Source: Smaragdicoccus niigatensis DSM 44881 = NBRC 103563 (GTDB lineage Bacteria > Actinomycetota > Actinomycetes > Mycobacteriales > Mycobacteriaceae). Taken from it: a stretch of DNA of 64,000 nt. Of the stretch, positions 1-8,795 are shown one piece after another. The notes under the pieces were generated by a model. It was not told the origin of the DNA and searched no databases. It worked only from the letters and a program-made list of their open reading frames with translations. The position numbers were made by a program, and so were the translations under genes. The stretch spans positions 186,001 through 250,000 of the forward strand of contig NZ_AQXZ01000018.1 of assembly GCF_000380645.1 (NCBI RefSeq). The letters are read 5' to 3'. Every line of letters starts with the position of its first letter. The stretch's first letter is position 1.

Positions 1-831
1 ACCGAAGAGCAGAAGCACCGCTGGCTCCCGAAGATGTGCAGTGGCGAGTTCATCGGCGCTATTGCGATGACGGAGCCCGGTGGCGGGTCCGACCTGAAGG
101 CCATCCGGACGACAGCGATCCGCGAGGGCGACCACTACGTCGTCAACGGTTCCAAGACGTTCATCTCCAACGGCGTCAACGCGGACCTCGTGATCCTCGT
201 CCTCAAGACCGATCCGTCGGCCGGGGTCAGGGGAGTGTCTCTCCTGGTCGTCGAGACCCGCGATCTGCCTGGATACCGAGTGGGTCGGGTACTCGAGAAG
301 GTCGGTATGAAGGCGCAGGACACCGCGGAATTGTTCTTCGACGACATGCGAGTTCCGGTGGCCAATCTGCTCGGCGAGGAGGGGAAGGGTTACGCGTACG
401 CGATGAAGTCGCTCGCGCACGAACGGCTCCTGATTTCGGACATGGCCGCCACAATGGCCGAGGCCGCGGTTGCCGAGACCGTGAAGTACACCAAGGAACG
501 CCATGCGTTCGGTGGCCCGCTGTTCGAGCTGCAGAACACGCGATTCGAGCTCGCCCAGTGTGCGACGCTCGCTCGGGTCGCGCGGGTGTTCGTCGACGAC
601 TGCATCGAGCGTCATCTTCGCGATGACCTCGACGCGGCGAGCGCGTCGATGGCCAAGACGTACTCGACCGAGGTTCAGTGCGAGGTCATCGATCGCTGCG
701 TGCAGCTCTTCGGTGGGTATGGATACATGCTCGAGTACCCGATCGCGAGAATGTACGCAGACTCGCGCGCGCAGAAGATCTACGCGGGTGCGAACGAAGT
801 CATGAAAGAGTTGATCGCGCGCTCGTTGTAG
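1..831 (+). CDS. Acyl-CoA dehydrogenase, LCAD type (5' partial)
   Basis: FAD-dependent acyl-CoA dehydrogenase that would oxidise an acyl-CoA to the trans-2-enoyl-CoA in beta-oxidation. The frame is open from base 1, so the start lies upstream and 276 residues are visible. The flavin-contact segment AMTEPGGGSDL and the C-terminal end MKELIARSL closely resemble long-chain acyl-CoA dehydrogenases. The usual MCAD-type base in YEGT is replaced (IYAGANEV), so the catalytic glutamate should be the one in AHERLL, as in LCAD/IVD enzymes. A tandem TetR regulator follows 20 bases downstream on the same strand and may be cotranscribed. Substrate chain length cannot be read from the sequence. Confidence 0.93.
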   Translation, partial: TEEQKHRWLPKMCSGEFIGAIAMTEPGGGSDLKAIRTTAIREGDHYVVNGSKTFISNGVNADLVILVLKTDPSAGVRGVSLLVVETRDLPGYRVGRVLEKVGMKAQDTAELFFDDMRVPVANLLGEEGKGYAYAMKSLAHERLLISDMAATMAEAAVAETVKYTKERHAFGGPLFELQNTRFELAQCATLARVARVFVDDCIERHLRDDLDAASASMAKTYSTEVQCEVIDRCVQLFGGYGYMLEYPIARMYADSRAQKIYAGANEVMKELIARSL

Positions 832-851
832 ACCGGCAGAGGGAGGGCAGG

Positions 852-2036
852 GTGGCTGACGGACCATTGGCAACCCGCCCCGCCCGCGGTACGCGCCCGT
901 CAAATCGACGCGAACTGATTGTCGCGGCCGCAGCGGATCTGTTCTACCGCAACGGATACGCGAGCGTCAGCATGAGCAACATCGCCGACGCGGTGGCAAT
1001 GGGACCCTCTGCGCTTTACCGGCATTTCCGCAACAAGGAGACACTGCTTGCCACGGTCGTCGGCAATGCGGTCGCCGAGCTTGAGGATGCGCTTGCTGCG
1101 GCGCTGGACGATTCGTCCGGAACGGCTGCGGTCACGTTGGCATCGCTCAGTCTCCGCAACCGCGCCGCGGGAGTGTTGTGGCAGCGTGAAGGTCGCTATC
1201 TGTCTGTGGAGACGCGCAGTGAACTGCGTGTACGAGCCAGAGCGGTTGGTAATCGCATCGCGGCGCTCATCCGTCGGCAGCGCCCGGAAGTCGACGAAAC
1301 GCAGGCCGAGCTCCTCGCGTGGAGCGCGCTTGCGGTCGCGCAGAGCATTTCCTATCACCGCTTGCAGCTGCCCGCCGCGGAGTTCGCCGCGACTCTCACC
1401 GCGTTGGTCGACGCTTCAATCGCAGTCGAGATCCCGCGATTGGAGGCTTCTCCGGCGAACGAGTCCCGGCCAGCGCTCCGGTCCTCGACGCGGCGGGAGA
1501 CGATCCTGACGGAAGCCGCCATATTGTTCGGCGAGCAGGGCTACTCGAACGTCAGCATGGAGGACATCGGCAATGCTGTCGGCGCGACTGGGCCCAGTCT
1601 GTACAACCACTTTGTCGGCAAGTCCGACATTCTGATCGCCGTTATGATGCGCGGTGCGGAGTGGTTGCAGATGGACTTGAACCGTTCGCTCAGTCGCGCG
1701 ACCGATCCGCGAGATGCGCTCATTCGGCTGCTCGAAAGCTACGCAACCTTCGTGTTCGACAATCCCCACCTCATGCAGTTGCTCAGCACGGAACTGCTCG
1801 AGCTGTCCGAAGCCGATCAAGAGCGCACCCGGAGCGCCCAACTTGCCTACATCAGCGAATGGGTACATCTGCTGAACCAGGTGCATCCCGAGTGGGACAC
1901 GACCCGTGCCCGAATCCGTATTCAGGCGGTGCACACGATGATGAGCCACATCGCGCTGACGCCTCATCTCCGCAGGTTCGGCAATGCTGATTCGGTGGTC
2001 ATGGACATCGGGGCAGCGCTGCTGGAAGTCGCATAG
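852..2036 (+). CDS. Tandem (double-domain) TetR-family regulator
   Basis: A 394-residue transcription regulator with two complete TetR-type helix-turn-helix units in one chain. The first spans about residues 19-66 (ending SALYRHFRNKETLL), the second about 213-262 (SMEDIGNAVG, then PSLYNHFVGKSDIL). Each is followed by a helical region that could bind a ligand. I chose the GTG at 852 because a purine-rich GGGAGGGCAGG lies just before it; the frame is open further upstream but would run into the acyl-CoA dehydrogenase. It probably controls the adjacent acyl-CoA genes. Single TetR proteins are about 200 residues, so this is a duplication or fusion. Confidence 0.85.
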   Translation: MADGPLATRPARGTRPSNRRELIVAAAADLFYRNGYASVSMSNIADAVAMGPSALYRHFRNKETLLATVVGNAVAELEDALAAALDDSSGTAAVTLASLSLRNRAAGVLWQREGRYLSVETRSELRVRARAVGNRIAALIRRQRPEVDETQAELLAWSALAVAQSISYHRLQLPAAEFAATLTALVDASIAVEIPRLEASPANESRPALRSSTRRETILTEAAILFGEQGYSNVSMEDIGNAVGATGPSLYNHFVGKSDILIAVMMRGAEWLQMDLNRSLSRATDPRDALIRLLESYATFVFDNPHLMQLLSTELLELSEADQERTRSAQLAYISEWVHLLNQVHPEWDTTRARIRIQAVHTMMSHIALTPHLRRFGNADSVVMDIGAALLEVA

Positions 2037-2046
2037 AGCCAGCGGC

Positions 2047-2820
2047 TCAGCTGCCTTGCCACACCGGTTTCCGTTTGGAAATGAACGCACTCATTCCCTC
2101 TTGCGCATCGCAGGTGACGGCGTTGATTGCCATCACTTCCTGCATCTCTTCGTAGGCCGCTGCCTGTGGGAGGTCGATCTGACGATAGAAGGCCTGTTTG
2201 CCGACCGCCAAGGTCAACGAGCTTGCGGCAGCAATCGACTCGGCCAACGCGCGGACGCGCGCATCGAGTTCGTCGGGAGCAACAACTTCATTGATCAATC
2301 CCCAGTCGGCGGCCGTCGCGGCATCGATGACCGACCCCGTTAGCAGCATCTGCAGTGCCCGTTTGCGCCCGATTGCTCGACTGACGGCGACCATCGGCGT
2401 GGAGCAGAAGAGGCCGATCTTCACTCCGGGTGTTCCGAATACCGCGGTCGTGGAGGCCACCGCGAGATCGCAGGTGGCGACCAGTTGACAGCCCGCGGCG
2501 ACCGCTGTTCCCTGGACCGCGGCGATGACGGGCTGTGGGATCTGCTGAATGGTCTGCATCATCTCGGTGCAGATGCGGAAGATCTCGCGTTCTTCGTCGA
2601 GCGTCCGGCCGACCATTTCGTGCAAGTTGTGGCCAGCGGAGAAGGCCGGGCCGCTGGCTTTCATGACGATCACTGCGATGTCGGGTGTGCTGCTCAAGGC
2701 GCGCAGCGACTCGGTGACGGCAAGCATCATCGCGGCCGACAGTGGGTTGCGCTGATCTGGCCGATCGAGTGTGAGGTATCCGATCCGGTCGACCTTGTCC
2801 ACCCGTACGTAGTTCGCCAT
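2047..2820 (-). CDS. Enoyl-CoA hydratase/isomerase-family protein, ECHDC3-like
   Basis: Crotonase-fold protein of 257 residues. The oxyanion-hole region (GPAFSAGHNL, about 57-66) and the stretch AAGCQLVATCDLAVAS followed by TPGVKIGLFCSTP match the ECHDC3 branch rather than classical enoyl-CoA hydratase. Both catalytic glutamates of classical hydratases are replaced, by Gln112 and Gly132, so ordinary water addition is doubtful. It is convergent with the tandem TetR gene and divergent from the SDR at 2925. Acyl-CoA binding is likely; the reaction is unknown. Confidence 0.85.
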   Translation of the reverse strand: MANYVRVDKVDRIGYLTLDRPDQRNPLSAAMMLAVTESLRALSSTPDIAVIVMKASGPAFSAGHNLHEMVGRTLDEEREIFRICTEMMQTIQQIPQPVIAAVQGTAVAAGCQLVATCDLAVASTTAVFGTPGVKIGLFCSTPMVAVSRAIGRKRALQMLLTGSVIDAATAADWGLINEVVAPDELDARVRALAESIAAASSLTLAVGKQAFYRQIDLPQAAAYEEMQEVMAINAVTCDAQEGMSAFISKRKPVWQGS

Positions 2821-2924
2821 ACGTCAACATTCGCACGATCGGTAACTGTCGCAAGTGCCGTATACGGACAGCATGTGGTGGTGACAATCGACGCTGACGG
2901 GGAGCGGCCTTCGATAACCTTCAG

Positions 2925-3785
2925 ATGATGACGACGTTTGCACACAAGGTCGCCGTGGTCACCGGCGCGGGATCCGGCATCGGACGAGCCCTGGCCCTGG
3001 AGTTGGCTTCGCGCGGGGCTCGGCTGTCGCTCAGTGACATCGATGCGAACGGGCTTGCGGCGACCACCGACCTCGTCGCGGCTCGCGGCGGCTCCATGCA
3101 CACCGCCATCGTCGACGTCTCCGACCGCGAGTCCGTGAACGCCTATGCGGCGAGCGTCGTCGAGCATTACGGGGAAGTCCACATCGTCATCAACAACGCC
3201 GGGATTGCGGGCGATGTCGGCACATTTGTCGACGCTGACCTCGAGACGTTCGGGAAGGTCCTCGGGGTCAATCTATGGGGAGTCATCCACGGGACCAAAG
3301 CGTTCCTGCCGCACCTCATCGCCTCCGGTGACGGGCATCTGGTCAACATGTCGAGCGTCAGCGGCATCGTGGCTCAGCCGATGAGCAGCGCCTATTGCAC
3401 CAGCAAATTCGCCGTCCGCGGATTCACCGAGTCGGTCGCCGTCGACCTCCTCCTGGCCGGCCATCCGGTGAAGGTGACGGTCATCCACCCCGCCGGTGTA
3501 GCGACGAGCCTCGCGTCCGCGGCGCTCGAACGAGCTCGGTCGGGTGGGCTCGCGGTCACTGCCGACCTGGAGAAGCGGGTTGCAACCTACAACGAGAAAC
3601 TGCTGACCATGCCGCCGGAGAAGGCGGCGAGGATCATTCTCGACGGCGTCGCGGCGAACAAGAAGCGCGTCCTCGTCGGCAAATCCGCCAAGTTTCTCGA
3701 CCTTGCTGCGCGCCTGCTGCCGCGGGCCATCCCCGCGGCGGCCGTGTGGTCGGACAAGGACATGTTCCCCGACGACCGGAAGTAA
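2925..3785 (+). CDS. SDR-family NAD(P)-dependent oxidoreductase
   Basis: Classical short-chain dehydrogenase/reductase of 286 residues. The Rossmann nucleotide motif TGAGSGIG is at 13-20, NNAG at 90-93, a catalytic serine in NMSSVSG, and YCTSK gives Tyr157 and Lys161. It probably interconverts a hydroxyl and a keto group on a lipid-like or alicyclic substrate. ATG codons at 2925 and 2928 are both possible and no clear ribosome-binding site separates them. It is divergent from the crotonase gene, and its product may act in the same catabolic pathway. Confidence 0.88.
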   Translation: MMTTFAHKVAVVTGAGSGIGRALALELASRGARLSLSDIDANGLAATTDLVAARGGSMHTAIVDVSDRESVNAYAASVVEHYGEVHIVINNAGIAGDVGTFVDADLETFGKVLGVNLWGVIHGTKAFLPHLIASGDGHLVNMSSVSGIVAQPMSSAYCTSKFAVRGFTESVAVDLLLAGHPVKVTVIHPAGVATSLASAALERARSGGLAVTADLEKRVATYNEKLLTMPPEKAARIILDGVAANKKRVLVGKSAKFLDLAARLLPRAIPAAAVWSDKDMFPDDRK

Positions 3786-3807
3786 CGGGCTGGGTGCACC
3801 CGCCGCC

Positions 3808-4191
3808 TCAAGGCTCGCGGCTGAGGTGCTGTTCGAGAAAGTGTCGCTGGGCCGCGGTCAGCGCTTTCGGGCCATCGTCCTCGATCGTGACCAGCGTGCT
3901 GACCGCGGTGAGATAGACGTTGTCTCCTGCGCAGATCTCGTGGTGAAGCGCGAATGAGGCGGTACCGATCCGATCGGTGGTGGTCACGACGTCGACCGAG
4001 CGCTGGCCGAGAACGAGTGGCCGTTGGAAGGTGATCTTGTGTGCGGCCACCACGACGTGCCAGTGATCCGAGTCCGCGGTGGCCAGCAACCGGTCGCGAG
4101 CTTCGTGGAGATACTGGACGAACACGACGTTGTTGACGTGGCCCAGGGCGTCGATGTCGGCCGCGCGCAGGTGAATTCGGCAGGAGTGCAT
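3808..4191 (-). CDS. Acyl-CoA thioesterase, 4HBT hotdog family
   Basis: A 127-residue single hotdog domain typical of 4-hydroxybenzoyl-CoA-thioesterase-like enzymes that hydrolyse acyl-CoA esters. The segment DIDALGHVNNVVFVQYLHEARD carries the family pattern D-x-x-G-H-V-N-N around residues 12-20, with the aspartate as the likely catalytic residue. The ATG at 4191 overlaps the TGA of the upstream thioesterase gene (TGATG), so the two are translationally coupled. An upstream extension of the frame exists but lies inside the neighbour. Confidence 0.85.
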   Translation of the reverse strand: MHSCRIHLRAADIDALGHVNNVVFVQYLHEARDRLLATADSDHWHVVVAAHKITFQRPLVLGQRSVDVVTTTDRIGTASFALHHEICAGDNVYLTAVSTLVTIEDDGPKALTAAQRHFLEQHLSREP

Positions 4192-4577
4192 CAGCGAGCC
4201 GCCAATTTCTCGAGTCCGGCTCGTTCGTCGTGCGTCAACGGTCGTGAGCGTTGCGCTTCGGAGTCGAACGCCACGATCGTGCACTTGACCGCGGAGTAAG
4301 TCATTTCGTCGTCGAGAATCTCGTGGTTCAGGTCAAACGACGAGCCTCCGATCCGCGAAACCCAGGTCTCGGAACGCACCGGTTCCGGCCGGTATCGCAA
4401 CGGCACGAGGTAGTCGATATCGAGCTGAGCAACGACACTTGCGCCCGAGAAGCCCAGTTCGCGGAATAGTCCGATTCGAGTCTCTTCGAGGTATCGCAGG
4501 TGCACGGCGTCATGAACATGGCCGTCTGTATCCATGTCGGACCAGCGCAGGGGACAGCTGTAGACAAACCGGGACAT
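4191..4577 (-). CDS. Acyl-CoA thioesterase, 4HBT hotdog family (paralogue)
   Basis: A 128-residue hotdog thioesterase, first gene of a coupled pair with the downstream paralogue. The motif WSDMDTDGHVHDAVHLRYLEE is a variant of D-x-D-x-x-G-H-V-N-N in which His-Asp replaces Asn-Asn. The two adjacent but divergent hotdog proteins may form a heteromer or act on different acyl-CoAs. It is divergent from the MerR gene across a 168-base gap that probably holds both promoters. Confidence 0.85.
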   Translation of the reverse strand: MSRFVYSCPLRWSDMDTDGHVHDAVHLRYLEETRIGLFRELGFSGASVVAQLDIDYLVPLRYRPEPVRSETWVSRIGGSSFDLNHEILDDEMTYSAVKCTIVAFDSEAQRSRPLTHDERAGLEKLAAR

Positions 4578-4745
4578 GCCGACTTCCTATCAGGTTCCCG
4601 GGTGTCAATTCTCGAATTGGCCGGTGACCGCGCGCGAAACACGACGTGGGCTCGACAGACAAGTACTCGCGTGTGACGAGGACCACTGTCTAACCGTTAC
4701 AGTACTACTGGCACAGTGACACTGCACAGGACTACGCTGCCAGTC

Positions 4746-5483
4746 ATGACAGAGGTCGTCAGCGAAGAATTCACCATCGATGAACTCGCCGCGCGCACGG
4801 GCATCACTGTGCGAAACATCCGCTTCTACACCGAGCAGGGCCTGCTGCCGTCGCCCGAGCGTCGGGGCCGCGTTGCCTACTACGGACCGCAGCAACGAAT
4901 GCGGCTCGAACTCGTCAAGCACCTGCAGGACTACGGCTACACGCTCAGCGCGATCGGCCAGGTTTTGTCGCGGCTGCCCGCGGACGCCACCGCTACGGAC
5001 ATCGCACTTCGCACTTCGCTGCTCAGCCCGTGGTCGCTCGCGGACCTCGAAGAAGTCGACCGCGACGAACTCAATCGACGCGCCGGACGGACGCTCTCCG
5101 ACTCCGACGTCGAACTGCTCATCGCCCTCGGGGCGGTCGCACAGACCGATGAAGGCGGATACAAGGTCGCGACCGCACTTCTTGGCGCGACCGCAGCGAT
5201 CACCGAATTGAGGCTGCCGCGCGCGGGTATCACGGCAATGGCCGCAGTCGTCGACCGGCACATGACCGCGCTCGCCAACGACCTCATCGACCTGATGCTC
5301 GAGCAGCTCTCGGGGTCGAAGAACGCGGGCGAGATCATGCGCAACGTCGCGACCGTGCTTCCGCTGCTGCGTCCCATCGCCATCCAGTCCGTGATCCGGC
5401 GATTCAACATCGCGATCGACCGCAAGGTCACCCAGACAGTCGCTCAGACGAAACTCAATCCTTGGACAGGGAAGAACCAATGA
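4746..5483 (+). CDS. MerR-family transcriptional regulator
   Basis: A 245-residue regulator with an N-terminal MerR winged helix (TIDELAARTGITVRNIRFYTEQGLLP, about 8-33) and a longer-than-usual C-terminal region with no obvious metal-binding cysteines, suggesting an organic ligand. I chose the ATG at 4746; a GTG at 4716 is a possible alternative and neither has a clear ribosome-binding site. Its TGA overlaps the ATG of the acyl-CoA reductase gene (ATGA), so it is the first gene of a regulator-reductase-ligase operon it probably controls. Confidence 0.85.
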   Translation: MTEVVSEEFTIDELAARTGITVRNIRFYTEQGLLPSPERRGRVAYYGPQQRMRLELVKHLQDYGYTLSAIGQVLSRLPADATATDIALRTSLLSPWSLADLEEVDRDELNRRAGRTLSDSDVELLIALGAVAQTDEGGYKVATALLGATAAITELRLPRAGITAMAAVVDRHMTALANDLIDLMLEQLSGSKNAGEIMRNVATVLPLLRPIAIQSVIRRFNIAIDRKVTQTVAQTKLNPWTGKNQ

Positions 5484-6457
5484 AACTCAGCAAACTCGTC
5501 ACGAAGCCGGTGGCCGCGGTCGCCGACATCGTGAACACTCCAACGTCCGCGCGCGTCGTCGTCGATGCGATGTTCGGTAAGTCGCTCCACGAGACCGTAA
5601 CGGGCCGAGTCGTCCTCATCACGGGCGCGTCGTCGGGTATCGGCGAAGCCACCGCCAAGCGCATCGCCAAGGCCGGCGGTGAGGTCGTACTCGTGGCACG
5701 CACTCGGGAGAACCTCGAGCGGGTGGCGGACGAGATCCGTGGGGCGGGCGGTGTCGCGCACGTCTACCCCTGCGACCTCTCGGACTCCGCCGCAATCGCG
5801 ACGATGGCCGATGCCGTCCTGGCCGATCTCGGCCGCGTCGACATCCTCGTCAACAACGCCGGACGGTCGATCCGTCGGTCCCTGGCGCTGTCATACGACC
5901 GGATCCACGACTACGAACGCACGATGCAGCTCAACTACCTCGGCGCAGTCCAGCTGATTCTCAAGTTCGTTCCCGGAATGCGGGAGCGGGGATACGGTCA
6001 GATCGTGAACGTGTCGTCGATCGGCGTACAGACCAAAGTGCCGCGATTCGGCGCATACATCGCCAGCAAGGCCGCGCTCGACACCCTGTGCGACTCGCTG
6101 CAGGCCGAAACCATCGGGGACAACGTGCGATTCAGCACGGTCCACATGCCGCTCGTCCGGACGCCGATGATCAGCCCGACGAAGCTCTACGACCACTTCC
6201 CGGCGCTCACCCCAGAGCAGGCCGCCGACGTGCTGTCGGGCGCGATCGTGCACCGCTCGCGCCGGGTGAGTCCCGCCGCGGGTCGCGTGGCGGCCTTCGC
6301 GGACGCCGTCAACCCGACGTTGATGGACCACGTTCGCGGACGGGGTTTCCGGATGTTCCCGGATTCGACCGCCGCCAAGGGCGCACCCGAAGTGCCTAAG
6401 GAGCCGACACCGGCCGAGGAAATATTCATCAATGCCACTCGTGGCGTGCACTGGTAG
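5480..6457 (+). CDS. Probable long-chain fatty acyl-CoA reductase (Acr1-like SDR)
   Basis: An SDR-family protein of 325 residues with TGASSGIG at 48-55, NNAGRSIRR at 126-133 and the catalytic pair Tyr193/Lys197. From memory of the family, NNAGRSIRR, RTMQLNYLGAV, MPLVRTPMI and the C-terminal HW track the Acinetobacter Acr1 acyl-CoA reductase, which makes fatty aldehydes for wax esters. The ATG at 5480 overlaps the MerR stop codon and is preceded by AGGGAAGAA. The acyl-CoA synthetase begins 6 bases after its stop. Aldehyde production is inferred from similarity and context. Confidence 0.8.
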   Translation: MKLSKLVTKPVAAVADIVNTPTSARVVVDAMFGKSLHETVTGRVVLITGASSGIGEATAKRIAKAGGEVVLVARTRENLERVADEIRGAGGVAHVYPCDLSDSAAIATMADAVLADLGRVDILVNNAGRSIRRSLALSYDRIHDYERTMQLNYLGAVQLILKFVPGMRERGYGQIVNVSSIGVQTKVPRFGAYIASKAALDTLCDSLQAETIGDNVRFSTVHMPLVRTPMISPTKLYDHFPALTPEQAADVLSGAIVHRSRRVSPAAGRVAAFADAVNPTLMDHVRGRGFRMFPDSTAAKGAPEVPKEPTPAEEIFINATRGVHW

Positions 6458-6463
6458 GAAGCA

Positions 6464-8083
6464 ATGGATCTGATCAGTCTCCTCACCGAGCCCGCGCGCC
6501 GGGCCGGACTCGAAGTACGTTCCCTCGTCGCACTGTTCGAGGCCGGTGTCGTCGGCGTCGAGCTTCCGCACAACGTTCTGCGGATGGTGTCCTCGCTTAA
6601 TGACTTCGGTCCGCTCGGCGCGGCCGCGAAGATCGCGGCGATCCGCCACGGCAAGTACACCGCGATCGCAGACGAGCGCGGCGAGATCACCTACGCCGAG
6701 CTCGACAAGCAGACCGACCAGCTCACGAACGCCCTGAGCGCTCGGCTGCAGCCCGGCGACACCATCGGAATCCTGTGCCGCAACCATCGGTCCCCGCTCA
6801 TCGCCGCGTTCGCTGCCTCGCGGGCCGGACTCAATTGCGTCTGGCTCAACACCGGGTTCTCGGCTCGGCAGGCCACCGAGGTCGCGACCCGGGAAGGCGT
6901 GGATCTGCTGATCTACGACGCCGACCTCAGCGATGTTGTGGCCGACTTCGATCCGCCGCACGGCAAATTCGCGTGTGCCATCGACGCCCCCGCGGACGAG
7001 TTCACCGCGCTCGTCAGCACCGGGAGCACCAAGACTCCGTCGGCGCCCAAGAAGCCCGGCCGGATCATTCTGCTCACCTCGGGCACGACGGGTACGCCGA
7101 AGGGCGCACCGCGCGCCGAACCTCGCGGGCTCACCGTTCCCGGCGCCGTACTCGAGCGAATGCCGATGAAGGCACGCCAGACCGTCATCATCGGACCGCC
7201 GATGTTCCACGGAACGGGTCTGCTGATCACGTTGCTGGCGATCGCGCTGGGATCGAGGCTCGTCCTCCGCCGCAAGTTCGATGCTGCGCAGCTCGCGGAC
7301 GACATCGAGACCTTCGGTGCCTCGACCGTGTGTCTCGTACCCGTCATGTTGCAGCGACTGCTCGCCCTCGGGCCGGACGAACTGGGCCGGCGCGATCTGT
7401 CGAGCCTGCGCGTCATCTTCTGTGCCGGATCCCAGTTGCCCGCGCAGGTCGGCACCGAGGCGCAACGCGTTCTCGGCGACGTCATCTACAACCTCTACGG
7501 ATCGACCGAAGTCGCCCTTGCCACGATGGCGACCCCCAAGGACGTGCACGAAGCGCCGACGTCGGTCGGCAAGCCGATGCTCGGCTCGCGGATCAAGATT
7601 CTCGATGAACAAGGCAAAGAGGTTCGTCAGGGCGAGAAGGGCCGGATCTTCGTCGGCACCACGATTCCGTTCGAGGGCTATACCGGCGGTGGCAACAAGG
7701 AGATCATCGACGGACTGTTGTCGACGGGCGACGTCGGGCACTTCGACAAGGCCGGGCGCCTCTACATCGACGGTCGGGACGACGAAATGATCGTTTCCGG
7801 CGGTGAGAACGTCTTCCCTCGCGAGATCGAGGAACTGCTGGTGACCCATCCGGCGATCGCGGATGCGGCGGCGATCGGGGTCGACGACCCCGACTTCGGA
7901 AAGCGTTTGCGGACGTTCGTCGTGGTTCGGCCCGGAGCCAGCATCACGGTCGACGAGGTCAAGGACTTCGTGAAGAACAATCTCGCGCGCTACAAAACGC
8001 CGCGTGACGTGCTGTTCCTCGACGAACTGCCGCGAAACCCCACCGGGAAGATTCTGAAGCGGGAGCTCGCTGAGCGTGCCTGA
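6464..8083 (+). CDS. Fatty-acid/aryl acyl-CoA synthetase (AMP-binding, FadD12-like)
   Basis: ANL-superfamily ligase of 539 residues that adenylates a carboxylic acid and transfers it to CoA. Visible motifs are the ATP-phosphate loop LLTSGTTGTPKG (203-214), YGSTEVA, STGDVGHFDKAGRLYIDGRDD, the hinge region EMIVSGGENVFP and the C-terminal lysine motif NPTGKILKREL. A clear AGGAAG precedes the ATG. It probably supplies acyl-CoA to the Acr1-like reductase encoded just upstream. It overlaps the next gene by 8 bases. Confidence 0.9.
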   Translation: MDLISLLTEPARRAGLEVRSLVALFEAGVVGVELPHNVLRMVSSLNDFGPLGAAAKIAAIRHGKYTAIADERGEITYAELDKQTDQLTNALSARLQPGDTIGILCRNHRSPLIAAFAASRAGLNCVWLNTGFSARQATEVATREGVDLLIYDADLSDVVADFDPPHGKFACAIDAPADEFTALVSTGSTKTPSAPKKPGRIILLTSGTTGTPKGAPRAEPRGLTVPGAVLERMPMKARQTVIIGPPMFHGTGLLITLLAIALGSRLVLRRKFDAAQLADDIETFGASTVCLVPVMLQRLLALGPDELGRRDLSSLRVIFCAGSQLPAQVGTEAQRVLGDVIYNLYGSTEVALATMATPKDVHEAPTSVGKPMLGSRIKILDEQGKEVRQGEKGRIFVGTTIPFEGYTGGGNKEIIDGLLSTGDVGHFDKAGRLYIDGRDDEMIVSGGENVFPREIEELLVTHPAIADAAAIGVDDPDFGKRLRTFVVVRPGASITVDEVKDFVKNNLARYKTPRDVLFLDELPRNPTGKILKRELAERA

Positions 8084-8795
8084 TCGTCCGTTCCGGGTCG
8101 TCCGTCTCTCGCATGTCAACGACCCGGAACGCACGCCGATCTTCCCCGGGGACCCCGCGTTCACCCTCGACACCGTGGCCTCGATCCCAGATCACGGTTA
8201 CTACCTTCAGTCCGTCTCGCAGGGCGAACACACCGGCACGCATTGGGGCGCGCCGGCGCACTTCACGGTCGGCGGCCTGACGGCCGACCAACTCGATGTC
8301 GAGGATTTGTTCCTCCCGGCGGTCAAGATCGATGTTCGACGCCAGGCTGCCGGCGACGCGGATTTTGCACTATCCGTCGCCGATCTCGTCGCCTGGGAAG
8401 AAGAGAATGGCGGGATTGCCGCGGAGTCAGCGGTGATCCTGTGGACGGGATGGGAATCTCGTTGGGGGACTGACGCGTACGCAAATCTCGACGACGCCGG
8501 CACGATGCATCAGCCGGGGTTTGGCGTCGACGCGGTCGAGTGGCTGCTCGAACGCGGAATCCTCGGAGTGCGCGGCGCACTGGGCATCGATACGTTCGGG
8601 CCCGACCGCGGACTCGACGACTCCTATGCGGTCTCGAAGCTGCTGTACAACGAACACCGGATCAGCCTCGAGAATCTCGCCCACCTCGGCGAACTCCCCA
8701 CTCGGGACGCCTTCGTGCTGGTGGGCGGCACGATCAATCGCACCGGATCCGGCTCTCCGGCGACGATCTATGGGCTCATACCGCGACGCGGGTGA
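8076..8795 (+). CDS. Cyclase-family (kynurenine formamidase-like) hydrolase
   Basis: A 239-residue member of the PF04199 cyclase fold, usually a metal-dependent amide or ester hydrolase. The family signature H-x-G-T-H-x-D-x-P-x-H appears as EHTGTHWGAPAHF, so His52, His56 and His62 are present but the metal-binding aspartate position is Gly58. It starts with GTG and overlaps the ligase gene by 8 bases, so it is the last gene of the MerR-reductase-ligase operon. Its 3' end overlaps the convergent permease gene by 28 bases. The physiological substrate is unknown. Confidence 0.82.
   Translation: MPDRPFRVVRLSHVNDPERTPIFPGDPAFTLDTVASIPDHGYYLQSVSQGEHTGTHWGAPAHFTVGGLTADQLDVEDLFLPAVKIDVRRQAAGDADFALSVADLVAWEEENGGIAAESAVILWTGWESRWGTDAYANLDDAGTMHQPGFGVDAVEWLLERGILGVRGALGIDTFGPDRGLDDSYAVSKLLYNEHRISLENLAHLGELPTRDAFVLVGGTINRTGSGSPATIYGLIPRRG

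Noticed and set aside
3051-3065. RAE-like half site GGGCTTGCGGC inside the SDR gene
   Set aside because: Only the left half matches, the right arm is missing, and it lies within a coding region away from any promoter.
4684-4718. CACTGT...ACAGTG and CAGTACTACTG near the MerR gene as a MerR operator
   Set aside because: The outer and inner repeats do not share a centre and no 19-bp-spaced -35/-10 pair was clear, so I do not call an operator here.
5891-8173. Long minus-strand open frame opposite the reductase and acyl-CoA synthetase genes
   Set aside because: Same reason: opposite to well-supported genes, low-complexity composition, no start signal.
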